64,000 bases of DNA from Variovorax paradoxus B4 (GTDB taxonomy: Bacteria; Pseudomonadota; Gammaproteobacteria; Burkholderiales; Burkholderiaceae_C): NCBI RefSeq assembly GCF_000463015.1, contig NC_022234.1:372001-436000 (forward strand), in the 5' to 3' direction. Under the pieces are notes generated by a model that did no database searches, was not told the origin of the DNA, and saw only the letters and a program-made list of their open reading frames with translations. Below, piece by piece: positions 1 through 8,371 of this stretch. The number at the start of each line of letters is the position of its first letter. The first letter of the stretch is position 1. The position numbers and the translations under genes were made by a program.

Positions 1-1183
1 CGGTGTAGAGCCAGCCGTCGCGCAGCGTCCGGGCCGTCTGCTCGGGCAGATTGCGGTAGCCGGCCATCACCTGCGGTCCGCGCACGCGGATCTCTCCGGC
101 CCGGCCCGGCGGCAGCGGCGTCGCACCGTGCTCGACGTCGACCACCTCGAGTTCGCAGGCCGGCACCGGCAGGCCCACCGAGCCCGGCCGGCGCTCGCGG
201 TGCATCGGGTTGAACGCCAGGCAGGGGCCGGCCTCGCTCATGCCGTAGCCCTCGTAGATTGCGCAGCCGGTCGCATCCTCGAAGCGCTGCAGGGTCTCGC
301 GCGGCAGCGGTGCGGCGCCCGAGAAGCAGGCGCGCAGGCTGATCAGCGACTCGCGCTGCAGGTCGGTCTGCTTCAGGATGTCGTAGAAGATCGTCGGCGC
401 CGCGGACATCAGCGTGACCCGATGCTCGGCGATCGCCTGCAGCGCGGCCTTGACGTCGAAGCGGCGATGGATCACCAGTTCGCCGCATGCATACAGGCAC
501 AGGTGCAGCGACATCGACACCGCCGAGACGTGGAACAGCGGCATGGTGCACAGCACCACCTCGGCCCCGCGCCGGGTCGGCAGCCAGGCCTCGCGCTGCG
601 CGATGTTGAAGGCGAGCTGGCGGTGCCGGATGTTGACGCCCTTGGGCAGCCCGGTCGTGCCGCCGGTGTACTGCAGCGTGGCCAGGTCTTCATGCACGGG
701 CAGGTCGGCCGGCAACGCGCAGGCCTCGCCCTGGAGCGCGGCAAAGGCGCTGCCATCGCCCGTGCACCAGAGCGCTTCGCGCGCCAGCGCCGGACGCAGC
801 ACCTGCAAGTCGGTCTTCACGCTCTGGTCGTAGAGCACCATGCAGGGATCCGCATCCTCCAGCATGTGGGCGAGCTCGCGCCCGCTGTAACCCGGATTGA
901 GCGGCACTGCCTGCGCGCGCAGCGCATGCACCGCGAAGGTCGCGATTGCGAGGTCGAGCGAGTTGCCCATGACCAGCGCCACGCGATCGCCGGCCCGCAC
1001 ACGTGCTGCCAGACGCCGTGCGAGCGCGCCCACGATGCCGGCGTACTGTCCGTAGTTCAGGCAGATGCCTTCGAAGCGCAGCGCCGGGCGCTCGGGCGCT
1101 TCGGCGGCGGCGTCGCGCAGCAGATGGACGACCGACGCCGGCACCGGCGGCAGGCGGCCGGCTTCGTCATGGGGGCGCGTCAT
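1..1183 (-). CDS. AMP-forming acyl-CoA synthetase/ligase, partial at left edge
   Basis: Reading leftward from the ATG at 1183, 394 codons run off the left edge. The protein should activate a carboxylic acid as acyl-adenylate and then acyl-CoA. The P-loop motif YTGGTTGLPKG is at about residues 172-182 and the A5-type motif YEGYGMSEAG lies some 85 residues further on. Its ATG overlaps the stop of the upstream PhyH gene (ATGA, 1180-1183), so the two are probably translationally coupled. The ANL-family C-terminal lid lies outside the window. The substrate cannot be read from the sequence. An acyl substrate linked to the neighbouring dioxygenase is inference. Confidence 0.88.
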   Translation of the reverse strand, partial: MTRPHDEAGRLPPVPASVVHLLRDAAAEAPERPALRFEGICLNYGQYAGIVGALARRLAARVRAGDRVALVMGNSLDLAIATFAVHALRAQAVPLNPGYSGRELAHMLEDADPCMVLYDQSVKTDLQVLRPALAREALWCTGDGSAFAALQGEACALPADLPVHEDLATLQYTGGTTGLPKGVNIRHRQLAFNIAQREAWLPTRRGAEVVLCTMPLFHVSAVSMSLHLCLYACGELVIHRRFDVKAALQAIAEHRVTLMSAAPTIFYDILKQTDLQRESLISLRACFSGAAPLPRETLQRFEDATGCAIYEGYGMSEAGPCLAFNPMHRERRPGSVGLPVPACELEVVDVEHGATPLPPGRAGEIRVRGPQVMAGYRNLPEQTARTLRDGWLYT

Positions 1184-2028
1184 TTCGCGCCGGAGCCGGC
1201 GTCGCGCCGCTTCTTGAGATCGCTGGCCTGCCACACCGTGCGGCGGCCGCTTTCGACACCCAGCAGCGTGATGGGGTCCTGATTGTCGATGTGGCCGTAC
1301 TGGCCCTTGTAGATGCTGTAGCCGCACAGCTCCTGCAGGCGCTGCGGCAGGCGCCGCGCCACTTCGACCGGCACGCCCAGTTGCATGTTCTCCTGCTGGC
1401 GCAGCCAGCCCGCGCAGTAGTAGCACGAGAGCGCGTAGCGGCGCATCGACGTGGTGTTGGCGCCGCCCTTGTGCCACAGCGCGCTGTCGAACAGCATGAT
1501 GCTGCCGGCCTTCATGGTCGCCTGCACGGTGTCGATGTCGGCCCCGTAGGGCGGCGCGCTGGGCTGCTTGTGGCTGCCGGGCACGATGTGGGTCGCGCCG
1601 TTCTCCTCGGTGAAATCGCTCAACGCCCAGATGGCGTTCACGGCCAGCGGCGCGCGCGGACGCGGTAGTGGGATCTGCTGCGTGTCCTCATGCAGCGGCT
1701 GTGCCTCCTGGCCGGGCCCGAGGGTCAGCGAGCACAGCGACGACAGCAGCAGCTCGCGGTCGAGCAGCCGCTCGGACAGGGCCAGCACGTCGGGCTGAAG
1801 GGGCACGGTCCAGAACACCTCGTCGTGCACCAGCAGGTTGTTGATGCGAACGGTCTTGAGCCCCTCGAAGGAGGTCTTTGCGTAGCCGAAGCTGTGCTCG
1901 GCCTCCACCCGCAGCAGGGCCTCGGTGAGGGCGATGACCTGGGGCTTGGCAATGATCTCGGGCAGCACGACATAGCCGTCGCGCTCGAATGACGCGAGCC
2001 ATTCGTCCAGTTGTTCGGATGACGCCAT
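1180..2028 (-). CDS. Phytanoyl-CoA dioxygenase (PhyH) family protein
   Basis: 282 aa Fe(II)/2-oxoglutarate oxygenase of the PhyH family. The facial triad is visible: H113 and D115 in PLHEDTQQIP, and a distal His in LWHKGG (H186). Arg in MRRYALS (about 197) would bind the 2-oxoglutarate carboxylate. I chose the ATG at 2028 because GGAG lies 9 nt upstream; an in-frame ATG at 2043 (METTP) is possible. It is coupled to a downstream acyl-CoA ligase and faces an AraC-type regulator, which suggests hydroxylation of a small acid or acyl compound taken into catabolism. The substrate is not identifiable. Confidence 0.85.
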   Translation of the reverse strand: MASSEQLDEWLASFERDGYVVLPEIIAKPQVIALTEALLRVEAEHSFGYAKTSFEGLKTVRINNLLVHDEVFWTVPLQPDVLALSERLLDRELLLSSLCSLTLGPGQEAQPLHEDTQQIPLPRPRAPLAVNAIWALSDFTEENGATHIVPGSHKQPSAPPYGADIDTVQATMKAGSIMLFDSALWHKGGANTTSMRRYALSCYYCAGWLRQQENMQLGVPVEVARRLPQRLQELCGYSIYKGQYGHIDNQDPITLLGVESGRRTVWQASDLKKRRDAGSGAK

Positions 2029-2197
2029 CGGCGTTGTCTCCATCGTTATGTATTTGTGCACCGATGGTCGGGCGTCGGGGCGCAACTCACCAGTGCGCAG
2101 CGTCCACGGCCAACGTGCAATCCGTCCACGGCCGGCTCGCGTGAGGGAGGGATGACGCGGTGTGGCGTGGCTGGCTATGATCGGCGTCACCCCTCCC
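2029..2197. promoter_or_regulatory. Divergent promoter region, dioxygenase / AraC regulator
   Basis: This 169-bp gap separates the outward-reading PhyH gene and the AraC-type regulator and must hold both promoters. By analogy with other AraC-regulated operons the regulator probably binds here. I could not identify a specific repeated site. Confidence 0.4.
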
Positions 2198-3145
2198 ATG
2201 AGCGACCCGACCTATCACCGCAGCACCCAGATCGTCACGCCCGGCGAACAGTTCGCTTACTGGCGCGATGCGATCTGCGATGCCTACGTGCCGCTTGAGC
2301 CCGAGCGGGCCGAAGCGCCGGGCTTTCGCGGCAGTATCGAGGGCCTGATGCTGCCCGAGCTGCGCAGCTCGACCATCACGGCCGAAGCGCACGCGGTCCG
2401 GCTGTCCAGCGCCGGGCTCGCCAAGCAGCAGGTCGCTCCCTTCTTCGTGAACCTGATGGGCTTCGGCGAAGCGGTGGTGCAGCAGGACGGCCAGACGCAG
2501 CGCGCCGGTCCCGGCGACATCTACGTGGTCGATTGCGCATCGGTGTGGGAGGTCGACTTCCGATCAAGCTTCAGCATGTTCTGCATTGAGATCGACGACG
2601 CGCTGCTGCGCTCGCGGCTCGGCCGTCGCGGCCGTCTCGCCTCACCGGTGCTGGCCGGCGACAGGGGCACGGGTCGCATCCTCGCCAACTACATGCGCCT
2701 GGTGCATGAGCTGCCCTCGCAGGACCTGCTGCAAGTCCAGTCGCTGATGGTCGGCCATTGCAGCGAGCTGCTGTCGCGCGCGCAGCTGCCCGACGAGCCG
2801 GATGCGCGCGCGGAGCGAGTCCGGCGCGAGATGCTCGAGCGGATCCTCGGACTCATGCGACGCCGTCTCAGCGACCGCAGCCTGACGCCCGATGCGGCAT
2901 GCGCCGAACTGGGCATCTCGCGGAGCTACCTGTTCAAGATCCTCGGCGAGGGTGGCCAGACTTTCAGTGGTTACCTGCGGCAGTGCCGCCTCGACGAATG
3001 CCGCCGCGTGCTCCGGGAGCAGCCGCGGCGCGCGGTCGCCGACATCGCCGCCGATTGGGGCTTCGACGAAGTTTCGTCCTTCAACCGGGCCTATCGCGCA
3101 CGCTTCGGACAGACGCCGCGCCAGGCGCGCGAAGCGCTCGGCTGA
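2198..3145 (+). CDS. AraC family transcriptional regulator
   Basis: 315 aa. The N-terminal two thirds resemble the AraC-binding-like ligand domain (AraC_binding_2 type). The C-terminal ~100 residues form the double helix-turn-helix, with the conserved pattern FDEVSSFNRAYRARFGQTPR near the end. The ATG at 2198 is preferred over an in-frame ATG at 2177 because it begins the conserved region and leaves a usual-size promoter gap. It is divergent from the PhyH/ligase pair and is the obvious candidate to control it. The inducer is unknown. Confidence 0.9.
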   Translation: MSDPTYHRSTQIVTPGEQFAYWRDAICDAYVPLEPERAEAPGFRGSIEGLMLPELRSSTITAEAHAVRLSSAGLAKQQVAPFFVNLMGFGEAVVQQDGQTQRAGPGDIYVVDCASVWEVDFRSSFSMFCIEIDDALLRSRLGRRGRLASPVLAGDRGTGRILANYMRLVHELPSQDLLQVQSLMVGHCSELLSRAQLPDEPDARAERVRREMLERILGLMRRRLSDRSLTPDAACAELGISRSYLFKILGEGGQTFSGYLRQCRLDECRRVLREQPRRAVADIAADWGFDEVSSFNRAYRARFGQTPRQAREALG

Positions 3146-3207
3146 GTCCGCCGGCACGCCGAAGCGTGCAAGGTCATCGGGCCTGGCGCAGACCGAGGAT
3201 CACGGGC

Positions 3208-3450
3208 TCAGGCGCAGCGCGCGTAGACCAGCGCCAGGTAGTCGGCGTGCTTGCGCAATGCCTCGAGCGGAAAGAAGCGCGACATCGGCACGCCGAGTCC
3301 GTTGGCGACGCGAGGCAGCGTCTCAACGGAGGGTGAAACCTGGCCGTGCTCGATGCGGGAGAGCAACGGGCGGGAGATGCCGGCGCGCCGGGCCAGTTCC
3401 CGCCCGAGGCGCCGGCGGCGATGCGGAGGGCGCGGTGTTGATTGCCACTG
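3208..3450 (-). pseudogene. Remnant of an XRE-type HTH regulator
   Basis: On the minus strand a reading frame ending in TGA at 3208 encodes a clear HTH_3 core (LARRAGISRPLLSRIEHG, then SPSVETLPRVANGLGVPMSRFF). It has no usable start codon: upstream it runs into an in-frame TGA near 3470. Helix 1 is degenerate, and the cupin domain usually found after VPMSRFF in this family is missing. I read it as the decayed core of an XRE(-cupin) regulator. It fills most of the 364-bp gap between the AraC and GntR genes. Confidence 0.5.
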
Positions 3451-3465
3451 AAAACCGACCCGTAC

Positions 3466-3487
3466 AGAGTATATTCAAGCGCCTCTA
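3466..3487 (+). promoter_or_regulatory. Operator-like motif copy 1 (GntR autoregulation?)
   Basis: TATATTCAAGCGCCTCTA at 3470-3487 matches 16 of 18 bases of a motif upstream of the ABC transporter operon (4363-4380). The 12-mer ending at 3477 matches 10 of 12 positions of the palindrome TGAATATATTCA. It sits 22 bp before the GntR start, consistent with an autoregulatory site. Confidence 0.55.
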
Positions 3488-3508
3488 CAGCGCCAACGCC
3501 TCTACCTC

Positions 3509-4327
3509 ATGTCCAAGCCGCCTTCGATACCTCGCCGCCCGTCGAAACGACTTGCAACCGCCGTGGCAACGCCCGTCGGCACCGCCCGGCGCACCCGGAC
3601 TTCTGCGGCCAGGACCAGCGTCAAAGCCAAGACCGTGGCCCTCGACGACGACTTCCCGGGCCTCGCACTGGAAGACCTGCAAGGCGTCCCCGGCGACACC
3701 CTGACCGACCGCACCTGCCAGAAGCTGCGCCACGCGTTGATGACCGGCGCGCTGCTGCCCGAACAGGTGCTCACGGTGCGTGGCGTGGCTGAGGCCTTTG
3801 GCGTGAGCCTGACGCCCGTGCGCGAGGCCGTGCAGCGGCTGGTGGTCGAGCAGGGGCTCGAAGTGGTCAATGGCCGCACCATCCGCGTTCCCCGCCTGGG
3901 CGTGGAGACCTACCGCGAAATCCTGAAGATCCGGATGGAGCTCGAATGCCTCGCGGCCAAGGAGGCGGCGCCGCGCATCTCCAATGAAGAGATCGAGCGA
4001 CTCGATGCCGTGATGCAGGCGCACCTGGCTGCGATCCAGGCGGGCGATGCGCACCAGACACTGATGAAAAACTCCGACTTTCATCTTTCAATATATCGTG
4101 CATCGGGCCAGCCCATTCTGATCCGCGTCATCGAGAGCCTGTGGCTGCGCGTCGGGCCTACGCTCAACCTGCTGTTTCCCCAGTATTGCGGAAGCATGAC
4201 CGGCCACGAGACGCATCTGGTGGCCATGGACGCGCTGCGGCGGCGCGATGGCGACGCCCTCGGGCAGGCGATGCGCGACGATCTGGCGCACGGTTCGCGC
4301 TTCCTGATTCGCCTGCTCAAGCCCTGA
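3509..4327 (+). CDS. GntR family (FadR/FCD subfamily) regulator
   Basis: 272 aa. After a basic, low-complexity N-terminus of about 55 residues comes a winged HTH (LTDRTCQKLRHALMTGALLP ... FGVSLTPVREAVQRLVVEQG, about 65-125). The alpha-helical FCD ligand domain follows (about 140-265), with metal/ligand-type Asp and His residues. It precedes and shares an upstream motif with the taurine-type ABC operon, so it probably controls that operon. The N-terminal extension is unusual; an internal start is possible but no better-supported ATG is visible. Confidence 0.9.
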   Translation: MSKPPSIPRRPSKRLATAVATPVGTARRTRTSAARTSVKAKTVALDDDFPGLALEDLQGVPGDTLTDRTCQKLRHALMTGALLPEQVLTVRGVAEAFGVSLTPVREAVQRLVVEQGLEVVNGRTIRVPRLGVETYREILKIRMELECLAAKEAAPRISNEEIERLDAVMQAHLAAIQAGDAHQTLMKNSDFHLSIYRASGQPILIRVIESLWLRVGPTLNLLFPQYCGSMTGHETHLVAMDALRRRDGDALGQAMRDDLAHGSRFLIRLLKP

Positions 4328-4358
4328 AATCCGCTCATGGGTGGGTTTTGGAGCATTT

Positions 4359-4380
4359 TGAATATATTCAAGTGCTTCTA
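4359..4380 (+). promoter_or_regulatory. Operator-like motif copy 2 upstream of ABC importer
   Basis: A perfect 12-bp palindrome TGAATATATTCA (4359-4370) overlaps TATATTCAAGTGCTTCTA (4363-4380), the near copy of the motif in front of the GntR gene. It is AT-rich in a GC-rich background and lies 65 bp before the transporter start. It probably binds the GntR regulator. Confidence 0.6.
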
Positions 4381-4444
4381 AACTGCGGCCAGACCCGTCG
4401 CACGGTGGGTTTCGTTCTTCTTTCGTCTCAGGAAAGGCCGCCCC

Positions 4445-5491
4445 ATGAAGCTGAATCTCTCCCGCCGCGAGTTCCATCTGACCGCTGCCCACATGCTGCT
4501 GGCGTCTTCCGCCGGCGGCGCATTGCTGGGCGGTGCCGGCCCGGTGTTCGCGCAGTCGTCGCGCGCCGTGAAGCTCGGCACCTTCGGTGCGATCGATGCG
4601 CAGAACTACATCCGCGCGAAGAACCTGGCACCCAAGACATTCGGCCAGGGCGTCGGCAGCGATTTCGTGACGGTGCGCGCCGGCTCCGAAGTGATCTCAG
4701 CCATGGCCGGTGGCAGCCTGGACATGTGCAACATCGGCTCCAGTCCGATGATGGTGGGCTATGCGAACGGCCTGAAGGCCTCGATGGTGTATGTCTACAA
4801 GAACATCGTGGACAGCGAATGCCTGGTGGTGCAGGGCAACTCGGGCATCACGACGGTCGCGGGCCTGAAGGGCAAGAAGATCGGCCTGCCGTTCAACACC
4901 TCGGTGCATTTCGCGGCGGTGGCCGCGCTCAAGTTCGCGGGCCTGGGGCTTGCCGACGTGCAGCTCATCAACATGCGCGCCGACCAGATCGCCTCGGCCT
5001 GGCAGCGCCGCGAGATCGACGCGAGCTACATCTGGGTGCCGGTGCTGCCGCGCCTGACCGATGACGGCGGCAAGATCATCTTCAAGACCGGCGATCTGAA
5101 CCGCCAGAGCCTGCTGATCTTCGATGGCCTGCTGGTGCGCGACGAGTTCAAGCGGAAGTCACCAGACCTGGTGCTGGCCTTCCTGAAGGACTACGAGCAG
5201 ATTGCGCGCGGCTTCAAGCAAGACCCTAAGGACGTGGTCGACACCATGACCAAGTTCCTGAACGTCGATGAAGCCACGGTGATGCGCTCGCTGAACACCT
5301 TCTACCCCGTGCCGGCGAGCGAGCAGCTCAGCAGCCGCTGGATGGGCAAGCCCGGCGAGAAAGACACAGGCGTGCTCAAGACACTGCGGACGCAGGCGCA
5401 GTTCCTGTTCGAGTCGGGCCAGATCACGGTCATGCCCGAGGACGTGGGCGGGCTGGTCGATTCGAGCTTCGTCGCCAAGATGGTGGCCTGA
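4445..5491 (+). CDS. Taurine/sulfonate-type ABC transporter substrate-binding protein
   Basis: 348 aa periplasmic binding protein of the TauA/SsuA/NMT1 class. The N-terminus SRREFHLTA plus a hydrophobic stretch ending at FAQ looks like a Tat- or Sec-type signal peptide cleaved after about residue 37. The core pattern (GSEVISAMAGGSLDMCNIGS, and a later AGLKGKKIG) is typical of aliphatic sulfonate/taurine/nitrate binders. First gene of a four-gene unit (binding protein, ATPase, permease, PLP enzyme). The ligand is unknown; taurine itself is not assured. Confidence 0.9.
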   Translation: MKLNLSRREFHLTAAHMLLASSAGGALLGGAGPVFAQSSRAVKLGTFGAIDAQNYIRAKNLAPKTFGQGVGSDFVTVRAGSEVISAMAGGSLDMCNIGSSPMMVGYANGLKASMVYVYKNIVDSECLVVQGNSGITTVAGLKGKKIGLPFNTSVHFAAVAALKFAGLGLADVQLINMRADQIASAWQRREIDASYIWVPVLPRLTDDGGKIIFKTGDLNRQSLLIFDGLLVRDEFKRKSPDLVLAFLKDYEQIARGFKQDPKDVVDTMTKFLNVDEATVMRSLNTFYPVPASEQLSSRWMGKPGEKDTGVLKTLRTQAQFLFESGQITVMPEDVGGLVDSSFVAKMVA

Positions 5492-5495
5492 GCCG

Positions 5496-6311
5496 ATGCC
5501 GCCGGCACACCACGCGACCGGTTCGCCCAAGGTCCGCTTCGAGCAGGTGAGCAAGCGTTTCGGGCAGGGGCCCGACGCGGTGCAGGCGCTGGAGCCGATC
5601 TCGCTCGATATCGCCAAAGGCGAGTTCACCTGCCTGCTCGGCCCCTCGGGTTGCGGCAAGAGCACGCTGCTCAACATTCTTGCGGGCTTCGAGCAACCGA
5701 CCAGCGGCCAGGTGCTGATGGACGGCCTGCCGGTGCGCGGCCCCGATCCGCGGCGCGGCGTGGTGTTTCAGCAGGGCGCGCTGTTCATCTGGATGAGCGT
5801 GCAGGACAACGTGGCCTTCGGGCCGCTTGCCATTGGCAAGCCTGCGTCGGAAGCAGCGCGCATCGCGGCCCACTACCTGGAGATGGTCGGGCTCACGGGC
5901 TTTGCCAAACGCTATCCGTACGAACTCTCGGGCGGCATGCAGCAGCGCGTGGGCATCGCGCGCGCGCTGGCCAACGACCCCGAGATTCTGCTGATGGACG
6001 AGCCCTTTGCCGCACTCGACGCGCAGACACGCGAACTGCTGCAGGAAGAAATCAAGCGCATCTGGCACGAGACCCACAAGACGGTGCTGTGGATCACGCA
6101 CAGCATCGACGAGGCGCTGTTCCTGGCCACCGAGGTCGTCGTGATGTCGGCGCGGCCCGGACGCATCAAGGCGAAGTTCCGGCCCGAGTTTGCGCAAAGC
6201 GCCGACCCCGCCATCGTGGCCAGCCCCGAGTTCGCGCGCTTGAAGGCCGAGATCTTCGGCCTGCTGCGCGAAGAGGCGCTGACAGCGCAGCGCCAGGAGC
6301 GCGAGCGATGA
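5496..6311 (+). CDS. Taurine/sulfonate-type ABC transporter ATP-binding protein
   Basis: 271 aa ABC ATPase. Walker A GPSGCGKST is at about residues 49-57, the signature LSGGMQQRVGIARA near 145 and Walker B ILLMDEPFAALD near 165. These match the TauB/SsuB group. It starts 4 nt after the binding-protein gene, and its stop overlaps the permease start (ATGA at 6308-6311), indicating coupled synthesis of the importer. Confidence 0.93.
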   Translation: MPPAHHATGSPKVRFEQVSKRFGQGPDAVQALEPISLDIAKGEFTCLLGPSGCGKSTLLNILAGFEQPTSGQVLMDGLPVRGPDPRRGVVFQQGALFIWMSVQDNVAFGPLAIGKPASEAARIAAHYLEMVGLTGFAKRYPYELSGGMQQRVGIARALANDPEILLMDEPFAALDAQTRELLQEEIKRIWHETHKTVLWITHSIDEALFLATEVVVMSARPGRIKAKFRPEFAQSADPAIVASPEFARLKAEIFGLLREEALTAQRQERER

Positions 6312-7123
6312 GCGCGGCTGCACAGCACGCGTCGGGCGCCACGGGCCGCTCGCGCTGGATCAACCTGGGCTCGTTCGCGGTGCTGCTGTTGCTGTGGTTC
6401 CTCATCACCACGCCGCTGATGGGCGACAAGCCGCTGGTTGTGCCGCTGTTCCTGCCATCGCCGGTGTCGGTCTGGCAGACCTTTTTGCAGCTGATGCAGA
6501 ACGGCTACCAGGGCAAGACGCTGGCGCACCACCTGGGCATCAGCCTGTTCCGCTTCGGGCTGGCGTTCGTGCTCACGGTGCTGGTCGCGGTTCCGCTGGG
6601 CCTGTGGATGGGCATGAACGAAACGGTCAAGGCGGTGCTCGACCCGCCCATCGAGATCTCGCGGCCGATGCCCAAGCTCGCGCTGCTGCCGCTGTTGATC
6701 ATCTGGTTCGGCATCGGCGAGGTCGCGAAGATCGTGATCATCGTGCTCGCGCTGTTTCCGATCCTGTCGATCAGTTCGATGCAGGCGGTGCGCGGCGTGG
6801 GCCGGCGCAGGGTGCAGGCCGCGATGGCGCTCGGTGCCTCGCGCACCATGATCTTCCGGCGCGTGATTTTCCCGGCCAGCCTGCCGGGCATCTTCACCAG
6901 CATTCGCGTGAGCATCGGCATCGGCGTGACGATGCTGGTGGGCGCCGAAATGATCGCCACCAACGCGGGCATTGCCTACATGGCGATGTCGGCCTCGGAT
7001 TTCCTGCTTACCAACGTCGTGATCGTCGGGGCACTGATCATGGCCGTGCTGGGCTATGCGCTCGACCTGCTGGCGCGCGCACTCGAAAACAAGGTCGTCC
7101 ACTGGGGCGGCAAAGAAGGATAG
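6308..7123 (+). CDS. Taurine/sulfonate-type ABC transporter permease
   Basis: 271 aa inner-membrane protein with about six hydrophobic segments, starting with one at residues 20-37. The EAA-type coupling loop reads AAMALGASRTMIFRRVIFPA, as in BPD_transp_1 (TauC/SsuC) permeases. The ATG at 6308 overlaps the ATPase stop. With the two genes upstream it makes a complete importer. A longer open frame upstream is the shadow of the ATPase gene. Confidence 0.93.
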   Translation: MSAAAQHASGATGRSRWINLGSFAVLLLLWFLITTPLMGDKPLVVPLFLPSPVSVWQTFLQLMQNGYQGKTLAHHLGISLFRFGLAFVLTVLVAVPLGLWMGMNETVKAVLDPPIEISRPMPKLALLPLLIIWFGIGEVAKIVIIVLALFPILSISSMQAVRGVGRRRVQAAMALGASRTMIFRRVIFPASLPGIFTSIRVSIGIGVTMLVGAEMIATNAGIAYMAMSASDFLLTNVVIVGALIMAVLGYALDLLARALENKVVHWGGKEG

Positions 7124-7129
7124 GCCCCC

Positions 7130-8371
7130 ATGACCACACGACTCCCCGCCCACGGCATTGCCTGGGAAGAGCTGCAGCGCCAGCTGAAAGACGCCAGCAG
7201 CAACGACGTGGACTGGCGCGGCGGCCGCGTGCCGATGTTCGTCCACTATGCCGGCGAAGATGTGCTCGAGGTGGCCAAGCAGGCCTACCTGATGTACTTC
7301 TCGGAGAACGGCCTGGGGCCACGCGCCTTCGGCAGCCTTGCCAAGTTCGAGGCGGAGGTCGTGGCCATGGGGCTAGGCCTTCTGCATGGCGGGCCGGAAG
7401 CCTGCGGCGCGATGACGACGGGCGGAACCGAGAGCATCTTCCTTGCCGTCAAGTGCGCCCGGGACCGCGCGCTGGCGCGCCATCCCGGCATGGGCAAGCC
7501 GCGCATCGTGATGCCGCAGAGTGCGCATCCAGCCTTCGACAAGGCGGCGTACTTCCTGGGGCTGGAGCCGATGCGCACGCCGCTGGGCGAGGACTTTTGC
7601 GCCGACGTGGCCGCGATGCGCGCGGCCCTGACGGCCGACACCGCCATGCTCGTCGGGTCGGCGCCGGCGTTTCCGCATGGCGTGGTCGATGCGATTCCCG
7701 AGATCGCCGAACTGGCGCGCGAGCACGACATCTGGATGCACGTCGATGGCTGCGTCGGTGGCTACTTCGCGCCGTTCGCGCGCGAGCTGGGCGCCGACAT
7801 TCCCGACTTCGATTTCGCGGTCGAGGGCGTGACCTCGATTTCGGCAGACCTGCACAAGTACGGCTACACGGCCAAGGGCGCGTCGACGCTGTTCTTTGCC
7901 GATCCCGCGTCGTTCGCGCTCATGGGCTACCACTTCGACAACTGGCCGCGCGGCCAGTACTTCACGCACACGCTCGTCGGCACGCGTGCCGGTGGCGCCA
8001 TCGCCGCCGCATGGGCCGTCATGAACTACCTGGGCAAGGACGGCTACCTGCGTGTGACCGAACGCGTGATGGCGACGCGGCGTGCCATGCAGCAGAGACT
8101 GGACGCGCTTGGCTTGCCGACGCTGGGGCGCCCGGAACTGTGCATCTTCGCCTTCGGTTCACCGCTGCGCGACATGGCGGCCATCGGCAAGGGAATGACC
8201 GCTCGCGGCTGGACCGTGGGCTACGTGAACGACCCGCCGGGCATTCACCACATGCTGAACCTCACGCACGAGCCGGTGGTAGGGCAGTACCTGAGCGACA
8301 TGGCCGCGGTGCTCAAGGAGCCGCAGACGCATGCAAGGGCTGGGTCGGGCAAGGTGGACGCGCGGTACTAG
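7130..8371 (+). CDS. PLP-dependent decarboxylase/lyase, sphingosine-1-phosphate-lyase-like
   Basis: 413 aa fold-type I PLP enzyme of the group II decarboxylase superfamily. The Schiff-base lysine is K243 in SADLHKYGYTAKG, a wording typical of sphingosine-1-phosphate lyases. MTTGGTESIFLAVK binds the PLP phosphate, and TRAGGAIAAAWA is also lyase-like. It lies 6 nt after the permease, so it probably acts on the imported compound or a derivative. Cysteate or another amino-sulfonate decarboxylase is an alternative suggested by the transporter type. Its stop overlaps that of the convergent kinase gene (CTAG, 8368-8371). Confidence 0.82.
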   Translation: MTTRLPAHGIAWEELQRQLKDASSNDVDWRGGRVPMFVHYAGEDVLEVAKQAYLMYFSENGLGPRAFGSLAKFEAEVVAMGLGLLHGGPEACGAMTTGGTESIFLAVKCARDRALARHPGMGKPRIVMPQSAHPAFDKAAYFLGLEPMRTPLGEDFCADVAAMRAALTADTAMLVGSAPAFPHGVVDAIPEIAELAREHDIWMHVDGCVGGYFAPFARELGADIPDFDFAVEGVTSISADLHKYGYTAKGASTLFFADPASFALMGYHFDNWPRGQYFTHTLVGTRAGGAIAAAWAVMNYLGKDGYLRVTERVMATRRAMQQRLDALGLPTLGRPELCIFAFGSPLRDMAAIGKGMTARGWTVGYVNDPPGIHHMLNLTHEPVVGQYLSDMAAVLKEPQTHARAGSGKVDARY

